A program made the translations under genes and the position numbers. From assembly GCA_028023455.1 (NCBI GenBank), contig JAQFVV010012405.1, forward strand, positions 4,035,149 to 4,099,148: a DNA stretch of 64,000 nucleotides, in the 5' to 3' direction. This DNA comes from Epiperipatus broadwayi (taxonomy: Eukaryota; Onychophora; Udeonychophora; Euonychophora; Peripatidae). The notes under the pieces are model-generated. The model was not told the DNA's origin. It saw nothing but the letters and a program-made list of their open reading frames with translations, and made no database searches. Position 1 is the stretch's first letter, and the number at the start of each line of letters is the position of its first letter. Below, one piece after another: positions 23,597-35,586 of the stretch.

Positions 23597-23969
23597 TAAT
23601 TGATAAGTGCAGTAAGAGAAAATATTCAGAATCTCTATTCAGAACATTTCTATCCCCAGACCAATTGGTTTCAAGCTTATGGCTCACCTCATTGAAGATC
23701 TAGAATATTCAGACACTAGATCTTAAATATCAACTCAAAACCCAGCACTTATTTCATATGTAATATTTAAGTAGAAAATCTGAAGTTTTTGGACATGAAA
23801 ATGTCTTTTACTCCAGCTACCTAGCCTAAAAAGCTATATGGGACTGAACCAATTTCATATCTACCATATATTAATAGTCTCAGCATAAACTCAAAACCAA
23901 TTGGTCTGGAGATAGGAATGTTCTGGATAAAGATTTTAAATATTTTCTCTTACCACACTTATCAATTCA
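23597..23969. repeat. MITE-like element with about 75-bp terminal inverted repeats
   Basis: The left terminal repeat begins AATTGATAAGTGCAGTAAGA and runs to CCAGACCAATTGGTTT near 23,672. The right one starts AAACCAATTGGTCTGGAGAT near 23,894 and ends CACACTTATCAATT near 23,968. The interior is about 220 bp and non-coding, and holds TGGCTCACCTCATTGAAG and CACTAGATCTTA, which loosely recall family A. A flanking target duplication was not resolved. Confidence 0.82.
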
Positions 23970-24185
23970 AGATTTATTATAAATTAGAAACGTTTCACTT
24001 TTTAATTTATAGCTTCCCAACTTCTTTATATAATTGTAACTTTGCTAGTAAGCTTAACTTCTTTCTTTGGTATTTTGCTTATATTAATTCTCAATATTAA
24101 ATTACAATTTGTTATTGGAAAGAAATGTAGATTTATTATCTAATGGTGCCTGCTAGTAAAGTTAAGTATGGAACTATATGTATCC

Positions 24186-24187
<2 letters not shown>

Positions 24188-24261
<74 letters not shown>
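24188..24261. repeat. (TA)n microsatellite, about 74 bp
   Basis: Uninterrupted alternating TA, the longest such tract in the window. Confidence 0.98.
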
Positions 24262-24264
<3 letters not shown>

Positions 24265-25535
24265 GGTGATACTATACATGTATTGAAATATTATATATAT
24301 ATACAATGAATCCTAGAATGAGAAACAAAGTATGAGTTACTATTAAGTAGCAGTTCAATCTCTGGTATCATTTTCAAAGTATACCATGGTGTAAGGTTTT
24401 GTGCTATACACAGTAACTAGAACATATGGTATTACAGAGATGTGTAATTAACTATATAATTAATTTTGTTCACACTTAAGTCTCAATTATAGAGTATGAT
24501 TCAATGATGTATATTTTAACTTTCTTAGCATATTGTGGAAAAATTCATCTATATAAATCAAAGGCTGTTTCCATATTTGAACATGATTAAGTTTGTAATC
24601 AAAAAAGAATACTTTCTAGATTAATGAAGAATAAATGTTATTCACTTGATTGTTGAGGGTGATTTCAGGTATGTGGGGGTTGTGTTAAAAAGTATGTATT
24701 TAAAACACAAATGCATACTCATTTGTAGTACTTGGTTCCATAGGAAAAACTTGTTTGGATGAAATACATCCTGGAATCTATTAACATATTTTTTCCAGAG
24801 TCTGTACCATACTTTTGGAATATTAAGAGTTAAAGTTAATTATGAGTTCTAGAAATATAATTAAACGCTACATAAATAAATATTAAGCAAAGTGTTAAAA
24901 AACAAAGATTACTAATTAGCATTATAAAAAATATCAATATACAGAGACTTTAATAAATTTAAAATTTATTTGAAAGTAAATATAATAGTTTCTAAGCCAG
25001 TAATGAGTAACTAATGGTTAATGTTAGTGGCATAATAATTCTGTGTTTGTAGAAAGTGGGTATTGTAGCAAGTTGCTGAAGAGTCTATATGTATGTTCAT
25101 AAAATTATATTCCATACCAGTATGTAGATACAACTGTTTATACAATATTATATTTAAAGCAGTTTGGCCAGGCTTTTGATCAAGAGCAACTTTACCAAAA
25201 CTAGAAGAAAATTCGATAGTGAAACTAACCATTATAAATATTATAACGATGTTCCGCGTTGGCTATATGTCAAACCTGCTTTCGTTTGTGATTTTTATTC
25301 TTTCTATCTAAACAAACGATTTTTGTGACAATGGATTCAAATAAATGATTGATTTGTTTACTATGGTTTTTAGTTGTCTTATTCTTGTTTTCGAATTCAT
25401 TCGTGCTTTTCCTTGATAACTCACCTGATAAACTATGAATTTAATTATTATTTTCATGTATATGTGAGTGTGTTATATTGTAATCATTGGTTGAAACTAC
25501 ATTCTAAAATATAGAGATGACTCTGGGAATTGGAT
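24262..25535. other. A+T-rich DNA, no gene seen
   Basis: The open frame on the minus strand at 25,011-25,232 has no recognisable domain. The edge near 25,245-25,330 contains a few CpG dinucleotides. Confidence 0.35.
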
Positions 25536-25592
25536 TTGTGTGTGTGTGGCACGTGTCTCTCTCTCTCTCTGTGCGTATACATATATATATAT
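25536..25592. repeat. Compound TG / CT / TA microsatellite
   Basis: Three adjoining dinucleotide tracts: TG at about 25,536-25,549, CT at 25,555-25,570 and TA at 25,579-25,592. Confidence 0.9.
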
Positions 25593-25814
25593 AGGATTTT
25601 TGTATGGAATTTGAAATACAGTAGCTTAAACTTAATAAATCGTGCTTTTACTTTTAAAGCATAATTTGAAAGGTAAAGTATTTATTTTGCTTCTTACATC
25701 AAATTACATGTTTTGTTTTTTTTTAAAGGCAAACTTTGTAAATTATAATAACAGCTACGATGGCTTTTTAGTAAGCATCCTTTGTGGAAGTTTCTAGCAT
25801 TGTATTCTTATTAA

Positions 25815-26015
25815 TAAAGCTCGCGGCCTATCCCGCAGTCTTTTCTCTGATAAAGCCTACTTCCTCTGGTCATTGTAACATATCCAATCGAGTCGAAAGG
25901 CTTCAATTTCCTAAGTTTACTAGGCAGTCTCTATGAGGTCGCGTCGGTTTTATCCTCATCTACTGATAGAGAGAAACCAAGAAAAGGTTCGTGTTGGAAC
26001 CCTCAAATCATTATT
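25815..26015. other. Higher-GC, CpG-containing island
   Basis: This segment stands out from its surroundings with CTCGCGGCC, TCCCGCAG, CGAGTCGAAAGG and GGTCGCGTCGG within about 130 bp. I saw no open frame with a domain. It could be a host non-coding exon, a promoter or a foreign insertion. Confidence 0.35.
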
Positions 26016-26353
26016 CATCTGATAGTTGGATTCATTGGAAATTTAATTTTAACCAGTTACATCCCCTAGGCAGCAAAATTCTCTCGGAAATTTAATAAAA
26101 TAATAGGAAATTCTATCTTAATTCTGGATTAAAATGAATAGAATTTGCAATGTTTTAATTCTGAATCTCAGAAAAAATTTGAGCGAGAAGAGAATAATAA
26201 AGACTGGAGGGGATTAAACAGTCAGCCAATCCTATCAAGTTTCTTGAGAATCATTTAGTTACAGAAAATGATTTTAATTTACTAATTTGTTTATTTATAA
26301 ATAGTCTTCTGATCTTTACTAAATTATTCAACCTACTTCCGCACGCGTATATA

Positions 26354-26431
26354 TTTGGGTTTATATATATTTAATATGAATTTTTAAGAAAGTTTGGGTT
26401 TATATATATTTAATATGAATTTTTAAGAAAG
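26354..26431. repeat. Perfect 39-bp tandem duplication
   Basis: Two identical adjacent 39-bp units, each beginning TTTGGGTTTATATATATT and ending TTTTTAAGAAAG. The perfect identity suggests a recent event. Confidence 0.95.
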
Positions 26432-26789
26432 CTTTGCTGTCTTTTAAATGTGTTATTATTTAAGAAAATTGGGATTTTTTTTTATTACAACAATAACTAG
26501 ATTTATAAATCTTACATTATTTAAAGTTTTGAATACATAAACTTTAAATAATAATAATAATCATACAATTTCAGCATTTATAATCATAGACGCAAGAGCA
26601 CACACACACATGTAAAGTACCAAGTTCCTAATAATCAATCTTACAAAAAAATACATTAAAGGTAAACAAACCACGAGGACTCTTACTGATATATGATACG
26701 ATCTCATCATAAAAGTAGCTGTCAGCATATTTATAATCATATTATTAACCTAAAACATCATCCAATCACCTTTTCTTACACTTACGCAA
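26432..26789. other. A+T-rich DNA, no gene seen
   Basis: A short CA run lies near 26,598-26,611. Nothing else was found. Confidence 0.4.
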
Positions 26790-27195
26790 GCTGTTCACAC
26801 AATAGTCCCACCTTGTGCAAGCTTTAGTAATCAATAGATGCTAGAAGGTCATACATAATGGTGACTATGATGATTAAAAACTAAAGATACTAACTGAACT
26901 GGATTCAGATTTATATGATTATATAAGAGAATTGGCTTAGAATGAGAACATTGCTATGTTTTTAGTTTCGTCTCATAGCTTTATAGTTAACTGAAAAGGT
27001 AAAAAGTGGTTGCTGAAGGATGAAGTGCACTGCTCCCAGATCCAAGACGCATCACTGATAAAATCATAAACTAGAAATTAGTCTATGAATACTGGATAGC
27101 TATATATTGGTAGCCATTGGATAAGGACTTATAATGACAACCTTCTAACATCTATTGATTACTAAAGTTTGCACTAGATAGCACTCTTGTGTAGA
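26790..27195. repeat. Family A element, diverged
   Basis: The left edge CACTTACGCAAGCTGTT then AGTCCCACCTTGTGCAAG then AATCAATAGATGCTAGAAGG matches the family A end. The right edge CTTCTAACATCTATTGATTA then TTTGCACTAGATAGCACTC is its inverted counterpart. The interior (AGTTAACTGAAAAGGTAAAA, GAAGTGCACTGCTCCCAGAT) runs in the reverse-complement orientation relative to 3.6-4.0 kb. Confidence 0.7.
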
Positions 27196-27365
27196 AAATT
27201 TTGCTACTGTTTAAACTTTATCCTTCAGTTAAGAATAACTAGATATCTGTTTATTGATCAGTTATTGAATAGTTAACTAAATGATTATGGGACATATAAC
27301 TGAAAAAATTCTAAGCTTGCTAAGAAATTCTTAACAATCTGAAAAATTTTCACAGTATCATCCAA

Positions 27366-27497
27366 ATCCGTGTGCTATATATATATATATAACAGACAGA
27401 TCTGTTGATTATTACTTACAAGACTCTTCCAATTACTTTAATAACTATTATTCAAATTATTGCCTTTTTATTGTACACATAATATAATACAATATTA
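27366..27497. other. A+T-rich spacer
   Basis: A short TA run lies at about 27,376-27,391; no gene. Confidence 0.4.
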
Positions 27498-27510
27498 AAA
27501 CAGCAAAACA

Positions 27511-27650
27511 CTTCATACAGTAGTGCCACTCAGTGCAAGCCAGAGTAATCAATGGATGCCAGAAGGTTTGTGCATAAAATCCCTATCTAGCGCCTACTCA
27601 TCTAAAATGCTTAGACTAGTTTCTAGCTTATGGCAAATGATGATCATGTG
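27511..27650 (+). repeat. Family A fragment (one end)
   Basis: It begins CATACAGTAGTGCCACTCAG then AATCAATGGATGCCAGAAGG then ATAAAATCCCTATCTAG and continues to CTAGTTTCTAGCTTATGGC. It then stops matching, so only one terminus is present. Confidence 0.8.
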
Positions 27651-29200
27651 ATGTTTAGTGGTATAATACAATATTGCAAATTACATTGATTTAAATAAAA
27701 CATCCTGTTTTGCTAAAATTTTTATAAATTCAATTCACAGAGTAATGATCTGTGGGAAAGAAAGTGGCCGTTTATCCATAATTAATTGCAGTAGTTAAAC
27801 AATATGGCAATTTCTATCTTTTGTTAAAATTTGTTTTTAAAAACAAAAGTGACAAATTTGGAAGGTAGGATATATGTTTTTATATATGTGTGTCTATGTG
27901 ATAAATAGATCAACATATCTTGAAATTATGTATAAAAGCAGCATCTGTAGTTTAAATCACTGCAATAAACATCAATTATTTAATTACCATATCACATGAG
28001 TATGAATATATTTAAGGTCACAAGATACCAGTTGCTTTAAAGTGAAGCCAATTTCTCATGTAAAGATAATAACTCCTCACATTAATACTGGCCAAATCAC
28101 AGTTTTTTTAATTGACCTATTTTACTACGAATATATATTAATCAAGGTATATAATAAAACATTCATTTTATTAATTAACTAACATCGATAAAGAAAAAAA
28201 AACCTTAACATAATATATAATAATTGGAGAAACTAGATTTTAAAATATGTACTAAGTATTAAACATTTATTTAACTTTGTTCTGATTAATGTTTAATCTT
28301 ATTGGAACAAGTTAATGTATAGAAAACAAACAAACACATTTGTGTTTTATTATTAAGTTGGTTAATTTGCAGAAGTGATGAGTGATTGCTATATTTGTGT
28401 AGAGAATTGACTTTCCTCCGAACCAGCTGACGATGGTTTGTTACCGAAAATATATACATACTACAGAGTGATTCTGTGATATCCAATCACTTATATTTAG
28501 CACATAAATGAATGGACTTCAGACCATTTCAGATCTCTTTGTATGTGTGTGAATGCATTTTTTTTTTTGTTAACTATTTCATCTTACACAATTTGTATTC
28601 TATATTAATAACCCAAGTTATTTACTAATGTAATATATTCTAATGTAAACTTCACTGTATTATATTTTCCTATTATTTGTACCTTTTTACTGAATGCAAT
28701 GTAAAAGAAAAAAAAACAATCACTGTCGTAAACTATCTCAACCTTCATTAGCAACGCAAACAGTTAAAATCAAATTTTGATAAACAATAATTTCTCAACA
28801 CTAACAGATTCAAACAAAGTTGTTAAAGATAAATTTTAATAAAGAAAAAATAAGGGCGCAGCAATTACCATGCAGTAAAGGATAAAAATATGAAAACTCA
28901 AACTACAAACTCTTTATCACAGTTAATTTTAGGAGATAATCAATGGCATAATGGGTTCATGTCATTTAAATCCTGAACTAACTTAATCGATTGAAGTGAG
29001 TTGGGCAAAGAAATCATAGTCAGCATGAGAGAAAAAGCATAAATAGGAGACAGAGAATCTTTTTGTTTCACAAAGAGTAATTAGCTTTTGAAAATCAGAG
29101 CATTACTAGCTACTCTTAATCTGATTTATATTCAAATTAGCATCACAGTCTGGGTTCAAATCTAGTTAAATCTTGGATTTTTTTATATATCTAAGAACAA
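27651..29200. other. A+T-rich DNA, no gene seen
   Basis: The open frame at 28,286-28,486 (-) has no recognisable domain. A box B-like AGTCTGGGTTCAAATC lies near 29,148-29,163 and resembles that at 32.8 kb, but its surroundings do not align clearly. Confidence 0.4.
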
Positions 29201-31160
29201 TAAAAAAAATGAGGGAAAAGATATGTAAAATGGGACTTGGATAGAGAAATGGAAAAAAGAAAATTTGGTTTAATATTTAAACATAAAATAAAAAGAATTG
29301 TTCAAGATAATGAATATATTAATAATCCTATAAGTGTTTGTGTAGAATTAAAAAAGGATTCTTAAAATCAGCAAAAAATGAAATAGGTGATATTTAGGTA
29401 ACGCAAGCTAAATGACCTTGGATAACTGAAGGGGATAACTGAAGGTATGTTGGAAAAGACAGAAGTATGGAGATGGAAAAAATGTAAATACTGAGGAAGG
29501 GCAAAGTGCACATAGAAAAATTAATAATGAGATAAAAAGAGAAACAGATTTAGCAAAAGAAAATAGTTGGAATAAGAATATAGAGAGATAGAAAGGCTTC
29601 ATCAAGTGAAAAGATATGACCTGGTATTTGATGGAATATGAAATATCACTTGAGAAAAAAAAACATGGGTAGCAAATGAGATTGCAGTTAAGAATGAAAA
29701 GAGATTAACTGATAGCAATGATATATTAAAAGATGGAAAAAATATCTTCAGTATCTATTTAGTGGAGAAGATAATTTAATTAATTATGAATTTGAAAATA
29801 AAGAAGATATTGAAATGGATGATAAGGATATGGACATATTTCCAGAAGAAGTGAGAACATCAATTGCACAAATGAAGAATAATAATGCTGTTGAATTTGA
29901 TGCAATACTTATAGAATTTTTGAAAGAAATGGAAGAATTTACCATGAAGGAAATAGTTGGACTTGTAATTTGATATATAACAGTGGAGTTTGACCTGAAG
30001 ATTTTTAAAGAACTAAAATGATTCTAATTTCCCCAAAGAAGAAAGCTGTTAAATGTGAAGGGTATAGAACAATAAGTTTGTTATCTCATGCTTCTAAAGT
30101 TTTATTGAGAATTTTAACTTGAAGAATTTATGAAAAGATAGAGTATTATATTGAAGAAGAACAGCTTGGTTTTTGGAGAGAGAAAAGTACAAGAGATGCT
30201 ATTGGTGCTATCAGAACAATTGCAAAGAGATATATTGAAAAAAAATAAAAGATTTGGTATATGTTTAGTGGATTTGGAAAAAGCAATTGATAGAGTAGTC
30301 TGAAATAAGCTTATGTCCACTTTAAAAGATAATGGGTATTTTGGAAAGAGATGATTAATTTGGAATATGCATACTAGGCAAAAATAAAAATTAAATTGGG
30401 AAGTAATGATACAGTATATCACCTGTTCTCTTTAATATTTATTTAGAAAACATGCTAAATAATTATTTAGACTGTGGAGAAGCAAATGTTGGAGGTAAAG
30501 TAATAAAATGTATAAGTTTTTCAGATGATAGGCTCTTATAGCTGAGGATGAAAAGTGTCTTCAGAACATGTTGAATAAATTGAAAGAAAGGTGTATGGGA
30601 TATGGAATAAAAAATAATGTTGAGAAGACTAAATGTTTATGGATAAGGGAAAAATGCAAAAAGACTGCAAATTGAAATCCCTGATAACATAGTTAAGCAG
30701 TAAATTGATTTAGATATTTGAAAATTGGCTGAATGAGAAGGGAAGAAGTAAAGATGAAGTTAAAAGAAGAATAGCATTGACAAAGTAGACATTTTTAAGG
30801 GAAAGAATATATTTTGTGGACCTTTGAAAAGAGAATTACAAAAATTAATTAAATGCTGTGGGTGGAGTGTTATACTGATGCTTTGAAAAGAGTAAATGAA
30901 AAAAGATTGATTGAGGAAATCACACAGAGACACTGGATTGAATGTATATTAAGAAAATTATAGTTTAATGAATTGGAGGGAATAGTGAGTGAAAGTAAGA
31001 AGAAAGGACAAAAGAGATTGACATTGTTGGATAATACAAGAGATGGGAAGAATTATGTGGAATTGAAGAGCTGAGCAATGAAGAAAATGGAATAAAGAAA
31101 TGAATGAATTGGTGATGTGAGTACTATCTGAACCTATCCATTTGACAGAATACTGTTGAT
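29200..31160 (+). pseudogene. Decayed non-LTR retrotransposon (LINE-B), RT and C-terminal part
   Basis: This is a relic of a LINE reverse transcriptase read on the + strand through many stops and frameshifts. Before the RT, at about 29,410-29,640, the frame resembles the 'WITEEMLEKMEERRKWKN...' linker known from RTE/craniofacial-protein-2-like LINEs. RT blocks follow: a GYRTISLLSHASKVLLRIL segment near 30,060-30,110, a QLGF...STRDAIGAIRTI segment near 30,170-30,225, and a GICLVDLEKAIDRV catalytic block A near 30,255-30,297. The FADD box is damaged near 30,515-30,535. The C-terminal part (EKRLIEEITQRHWIECILRK, then LLDNTRDGKNYVELK near 31,025-31,070) matches the usual end of such proteins. No endonuclease domain was found, so it is 5'-truncated. 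It is not functional. Confidence 0.8.
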
Positions 31161-31827
31161 GAAGAGTCATTCTATAGCTCTCTTTCTGCCTGGTATTAAC
31201 AATATCTCCAAGAATTGACTATATTAATTTGGAATTACCATTATATTCGTTTAGTATTTCATATAAGATTTTGTTGAAACAGATGAATGCAAATGCATTT
31301 TTTGACCTGTAAGACAGATGACATTGATTTTAAAAAAATTGCATGAATATAGACAATCCTAGTGTCATGTATGTATAATTTACTAAATGCTGTGCACATG
31401 TAATCGTTTGAAGTGGCATAAATATTTACTCATTAGCTAGAAGATTTTTTAAACTGTCTGCATCAGTTTTGGTTCTGAATTTCACAGATCCCATTTTTAA
31501 CTTCAATGGATATGTTTAGAAAAGTTAGATTCTAAAGCTTTTATTGGCTGATAATTAATCATTATTGTTCAATCTTAAGAGAGTCTTGTGGGGTTTTTTT
31601 TAAATGTCTTAATTAACTAACAGTAGTTAAACTACTTGTAAAAGTTTTCATTTTACTAGAATGTAATACCAAAGAGCATAAAGATTTTATTAGAAATGCT
31701 CTATATATTAATATAAATATTACAATGGAATCTAATTCAATTCTTAATAAAAAGAAAGATTTATGTTCTGATTTTGATGAGAACTTTCTCCAACAAAATT
31801 TTATACATATGTTAAAGTAAAGTTAAA
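31161..31827. other. A+T-rich DNA, no gene seen
   Basis: No repeat or gene was recognised after the end of LINE-B. Confidence 0.4.
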
Positions 31828-31940
31828 TTTTTTTCTAAAGACATTTAGTTCTTAATATTAGATAATGGAAATAGTCCAACAAATAATCAATACTAAAATG
31901 TTATTATCACAAACCTTCAAACATATAGAAAAACAGTGAT
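31828..31940 (+). repeat. SINE-A tail fragment
   Basis: CTAAAGACATTTAGTTC then ATTAGATAATGGAAATAGTC then TTATCACAAACCTTCAAAC aligns with the tail of the copy at 8.7 kb. No head is present, as expected from 5' truncation at insertion. Confidence 0.75.
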
Positions 31941-32734
31941 ATCTCATGGATAAGAGATGCCCTTGTAAAAAGGTAAATTTTACTACCCCTCCCATTCTAC
32001 CCCTTCATTCTATAAATTATAATTTGTAAATTAAAACATATTTTACCCAACGCTTTTAATTTAACACGTTCAGTTAATTACTTTACATATTTTATTCATT
32101 TATTTCTATAAGATAAACCCAGAGATTAAACACTTGTTAAAATAAAACAAATTAATGTTTAATTTTTTTTTATTTTGAGACAATAATTAAGCACCTTAGA
32201 ACAAAAATATTTATTTAGTAAATTTGAAATTTGTAATTTTTTCTTTCAAAAGTTTTCATATTATTTTTAGAAAAATCCTGAAAAATTGTTAATAGAAGTA
32301 GAAAATATCTTCAAATAAGATTTTTTTTAAAAAAATATGTTGTTTTTATCATATTTAAAAGAACTACCACCACCACACATATCTGATTTCCTCCCTTTCT
32401 CAGGACAGCTCTATCCTGGTTATTAAAAATATCTACAGCCAGAGTATGTTTCTTTAAAATGCTTTGTTTCTGAGGTCAGTCCTGCATAGCAAAAAGAAAA
32501 GAGAGTTCTGAACCAATATTTAACATCAACTTTAACTGCCAGGTCAATAATTCATTAAAAAGAGTTCTTGTTGGTTTCAAACCTCATTTAAAATCTTTCA
32601 TGCAAAAACTTATTCTCATTTTCTATTAAAAAAGTTATATTCCTTCAACAATAAAATATTTTCACTATTTCTTGTTTTTATGTGGTGTTATTCCATTATT
32701 AATAACTATAGTTTATTATATATACCATCTTGTT
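31941..32734. other. A+T-rich DNA, no gene seen
   Basis: Nothing recognisable was found beyond a short pyrimidine patch near 31,985-32,015. Confidence 0.4.
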
Positions 32735-32822
32735 CACATGTATGTGATCAAGTGTATCAGTTATAGTGTATAGCATGGATAACTGTAGGGAGCTTCAAAG
32801 TCTGGGTTCAAATCTTCTTTAA
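32735..32822 (+). repeat. SINE-A middle module with box B-like motif
   Basis: AAGTGTATCAGTTATAGTG then GGATAACTGTAGGGAGCTTC then AGTCTGGGTTCAAATC. The last part fits the Pol III box B pattern GGTTCRANNC. It aligns with the right arm of the 20.7-21.0 kb foldback and with the minus-strand copy near 57,960-58,020. Confidence 0.65.
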
Positions 32823-32829
32823 TAATATA

Positions 32830-32896
32830 ACTTTTATATTTCATTAGAACCACAAAACTAGGTCTTATATTTTATTAGAAGCACAAAACTAGGTCA
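32830..32896. repeat. 33-bp tandem duplication
   Basis: Two adjacent units containing TTATTAGAAGCACAAAACTA (ATTAGAACCACAAAACTA in the first copy). Confidence 0.85.
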
Positions 32897-33990
32897 ATTT
32901 TAAATAACATGGTTGATATATCTTTTACATCCCATTAGCACTTTCTTATTAAAAAGTTCTTTGTTTTAAAAATATATTAATTACTTTTATTTCAGAATAT
33001 GTCTTATACACAACTTGTTTACATTTTCTATAAACAAAAACTGTTTCAATTGTTTTCATTCAATAATAAATTATTTACATTACTATATTATTTTATTTTT
33101 TAATTCTTATTAATAATGAAGTCTTATATTTATTATACTTTATTAAATAGTTTGACAATTAGGGATTTAGTCAGGATTTATTTAAGACAAAAAAGTTTAA
33201 ATCTTCATGCTTAGACTGTTTATTCTGTACATTTGCAAAAGAAAGACTTGATTTATTCCACTAGATATATTTTTTAGATTTTGTCAATAGTCCAATTATG
33301 TAGGGGTTTGCATTAAATAACATCATTACCATAAAATTTATAAAGATTTAAATATTTTGGCATGTGATAATAACTTCTTTACAGTTTTGTTTTTTATTCA
33401 CTCTTCTTTTCTTAAATTTGGACCGTAGCGTGGAATATAAAAAATTGTGACTTTTTAGCTAGTGAACAAACCCAAGTCCACATCCAAGTAAAACCTGTTT
33501 AGTAAAACATGTAAAAAAGGTATTAAGGTAAATAAAAGACAATATCATTATTAAAAATAGGAAAAACTATTTAGTAAAACATGTGAAAAGATAAGATGGG
33601 ATAATAATAAAAAGAAAGATAACATCTAAAAAAGTTTTGCACGTGACAGCATCAGAATCACTTCTAAGACATCACATTCCAGGTTAGACACTCTAGAAGT
33701 ACTCTAAGCTGAATAAGACATTTAAATTCTGTAAAATATCACTGATAAATCTATTTCATTATATTCAGAATTAATTATGAGATAGTATTTTTAAATTTTA
33801 TTTTAAAGTAAATTAAGTAATAATATGTTACTTTTTATATAAATTAGGATATATATATATAAATGATTGGAAAATCTAAATGTTTTGATTTGCAGATAAA
33901 ATTTATTAATTATAGCAACAAAAGGGCATTGTCCTGTTTACTTTTGTACAATGGTAGAGTATATATGAAATATATTTTGAGGCTCAAGCA
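32897..33990. other. A+T-rich DNA with a local duplication
   Basis: TTTAGTAAAACATGT followed by an A-rich stretch occurs at about 33,498 and again near 33,570, a short local duplication. No gene seen. Confidence 0.45.
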
Positions 33991-33991
33991 A

Positions 33992-34117
33992 TTATCACAA
34001 TAAGTTTTTTTTTTCCAGTGTCAACATGTTGACCAGGAAGCGAACCCAGGCCAGCTGCTTGGAAGGCAGCTATGCTAACCTTACAGCCACCAATGCTTGA
34101 CTTATCACAATAAGTTT
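33992..34117 (-). mobile_element. Short tRNA-Gly(UCC)-derived SINE with target-site duplication
   Basis: On the minus strand it reads GCATTGGTGGCTGTAAGG then TTAGCATAGCTGCCTTCCAA then GCAGCTGGCCTGGGTTCGC, which follows metazoan tRNA-Gly(UCC) closely from acceptor stem to T arm. The anticodon loop CTTCCAA is intact. The 3' acceptor strand is replaced by a short tail, roughly TGGTCAACATGTTGACACTGG, and then an A-run. Perfect 16-bp direct repeats TTATCACAATAAGTTT flank it at 33,992-34,007 and 34,102-34,117. The whole element is only about 94 bp. A second copy at 57,267-57,350 shares the tail (GACTGAAAAG, CAACAATTTGACA). A tail of A's plus a duplication of this length is the mark of LINE-driven insertion of an RNA made by RNA polymerase III. 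Confidence 0.9.
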
Positions 34118-35560
34118 AAGTAAAGAAGTATTCCTCTCATATTTAAATAATGTATTTCTAACAATGAAGTGATTTGAAACTGTAAACATTTTTATATTCT
34201 TATAAATTTTATTAATTATCTAGGTATTTTGGCACCCCTATGATGAAGTGCATTGGTTCCCTGCAATCTGCATATGCTCATGCAGCAATCGTGCAGAAAG
34301 AGATATAATTCCAAAAATTCTTTCCAACATCCTTGCATATTTCTGAAAATAATATGTTCAAATTATAAAAAATAAAATAAAAAAGATTCACCATTGACAA
34401 AAGGATATAAAACAAAATTAACAATCATTCTCTGGAGAAAAGAATTAGTAAAAATGAGGTAGCCTCAAATTCTATTTCTGATGGCTGTCTCAAGTATGGC
34501 CATTTTGATCACCTAAATGTGGTGATGATACCACACACTGAGAATGGAAGATCTCAAGTCTTTCATTAGGAAAATTGATGAACAAAATAAAAAATATGGT
34601 TGCAGCTAAAAATTCAAAAAACATATCCAAAGATTGTAGTAAAAGATAACAGATTTAAAAAGTGACAATGAAGCCTGTAAGTTGATGACAAATCTTTATT
34701 CCTTTCATTCAAATTCAACAGTCATAAGATTTTTATAGACTAGTAATGAAAAGAGGTATGAAAAATGTGGAAAAAGGTTTGGAGATAAAGGGACATATCT
34801 TTAAAAACAAATATCAGATATATTTGAATTATTGTATTTCTATGAATGTAAATGTTGAATATTGAAGGAGAAGGACAAGTATTGATGCTTCAGGACTGTG
34901 GTATTGACAAAATACTTTTGAGAACATTATAGAGCAAAACAAATAGACAACTGTAGACTTGAACAAGTTAGGCATAACGTCTAACTTTCAAGTAATGTTC
35001 TAGCTTATTAGACAAGGGTATAATTTTTGAAAAGATCGTTGTGAAAACAGGAGAAAACAATCACAAGAAAGGTGTATGGATTTACTTATTATTAACAAAA
35101 ATAAATAAGTTACCGAAGTAGCATGAAAGTAGATGATAAGTGATTTTGGAGAAACACTGTTCATATGATTACCAGAAGTCAACATACATTTGACAGCTAA
35201 CAATAATATCTACTTACAATTTTATTGTTAAAAGGAGGTTGCCTTGACAACAGTTCTTGTTGATTGTTACTGATATTGGGATTGTCTAAGTGTTGACTGG
35301 TTTTTAATAATTGAACCTTTTTATATATTTTTACGTATATCATCCGTCTATATATATATTCATCATTGTCTATCTACTTATACATGTAAGATGAATGAAT
35401 GAAATGAGAAAGTTGACTGGAGTGATATGGAGAAGCTGAGGATAGGAGAAAGTGAATGAAATTTGGGATAATCTGCATCATGCTATGAATGAATCGGTGA
35501 TGGTTAATAAGATTTGTGGTAATAATCTATTTGCGCATCAATATATTTATTGCATTCGTC
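34118..35560. other. A+T-rich DNA, possible eroded element
   Basis: The stretch 34,380-35,210 has purine-rich, coding-like composition but no frame with a recognisable domain could be followed. No gene is called. Confidence 0.3.
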
Positions 35561-35564
35561 GTTT

Positions 35565-35586
35565 TGTGTGTGCGTGTGTGTGTGTA
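35565..35586. repeat. (GT)n microsatellite
   Basis: A short alternating GT tract with one interruption (GC). Confidence 0.9.

Noticed and set aside
24188-24261. Long (TA)n as a functional element
   Set aside because: An ordinary microsatellite in A+T-rich DNA; nothing else points to a role.
29408-29605. Minus-strand open frame with Phe/Ser-rich product
   Set aside because: Antisense of the LINE-B pre-RT linker.
30114-30422. 102-codon minus-strand open frame
   Set aside because: It is antisense to the LINE-B reverse transcriptase relic, whose similarity on the + strand explains the sequence.
34023-34100. Functional tRNA-Gly gene
   Set aside because: The 3' acceptor strand is missing and the element has an A-run and target-site duplication, so it is a SINE copy.
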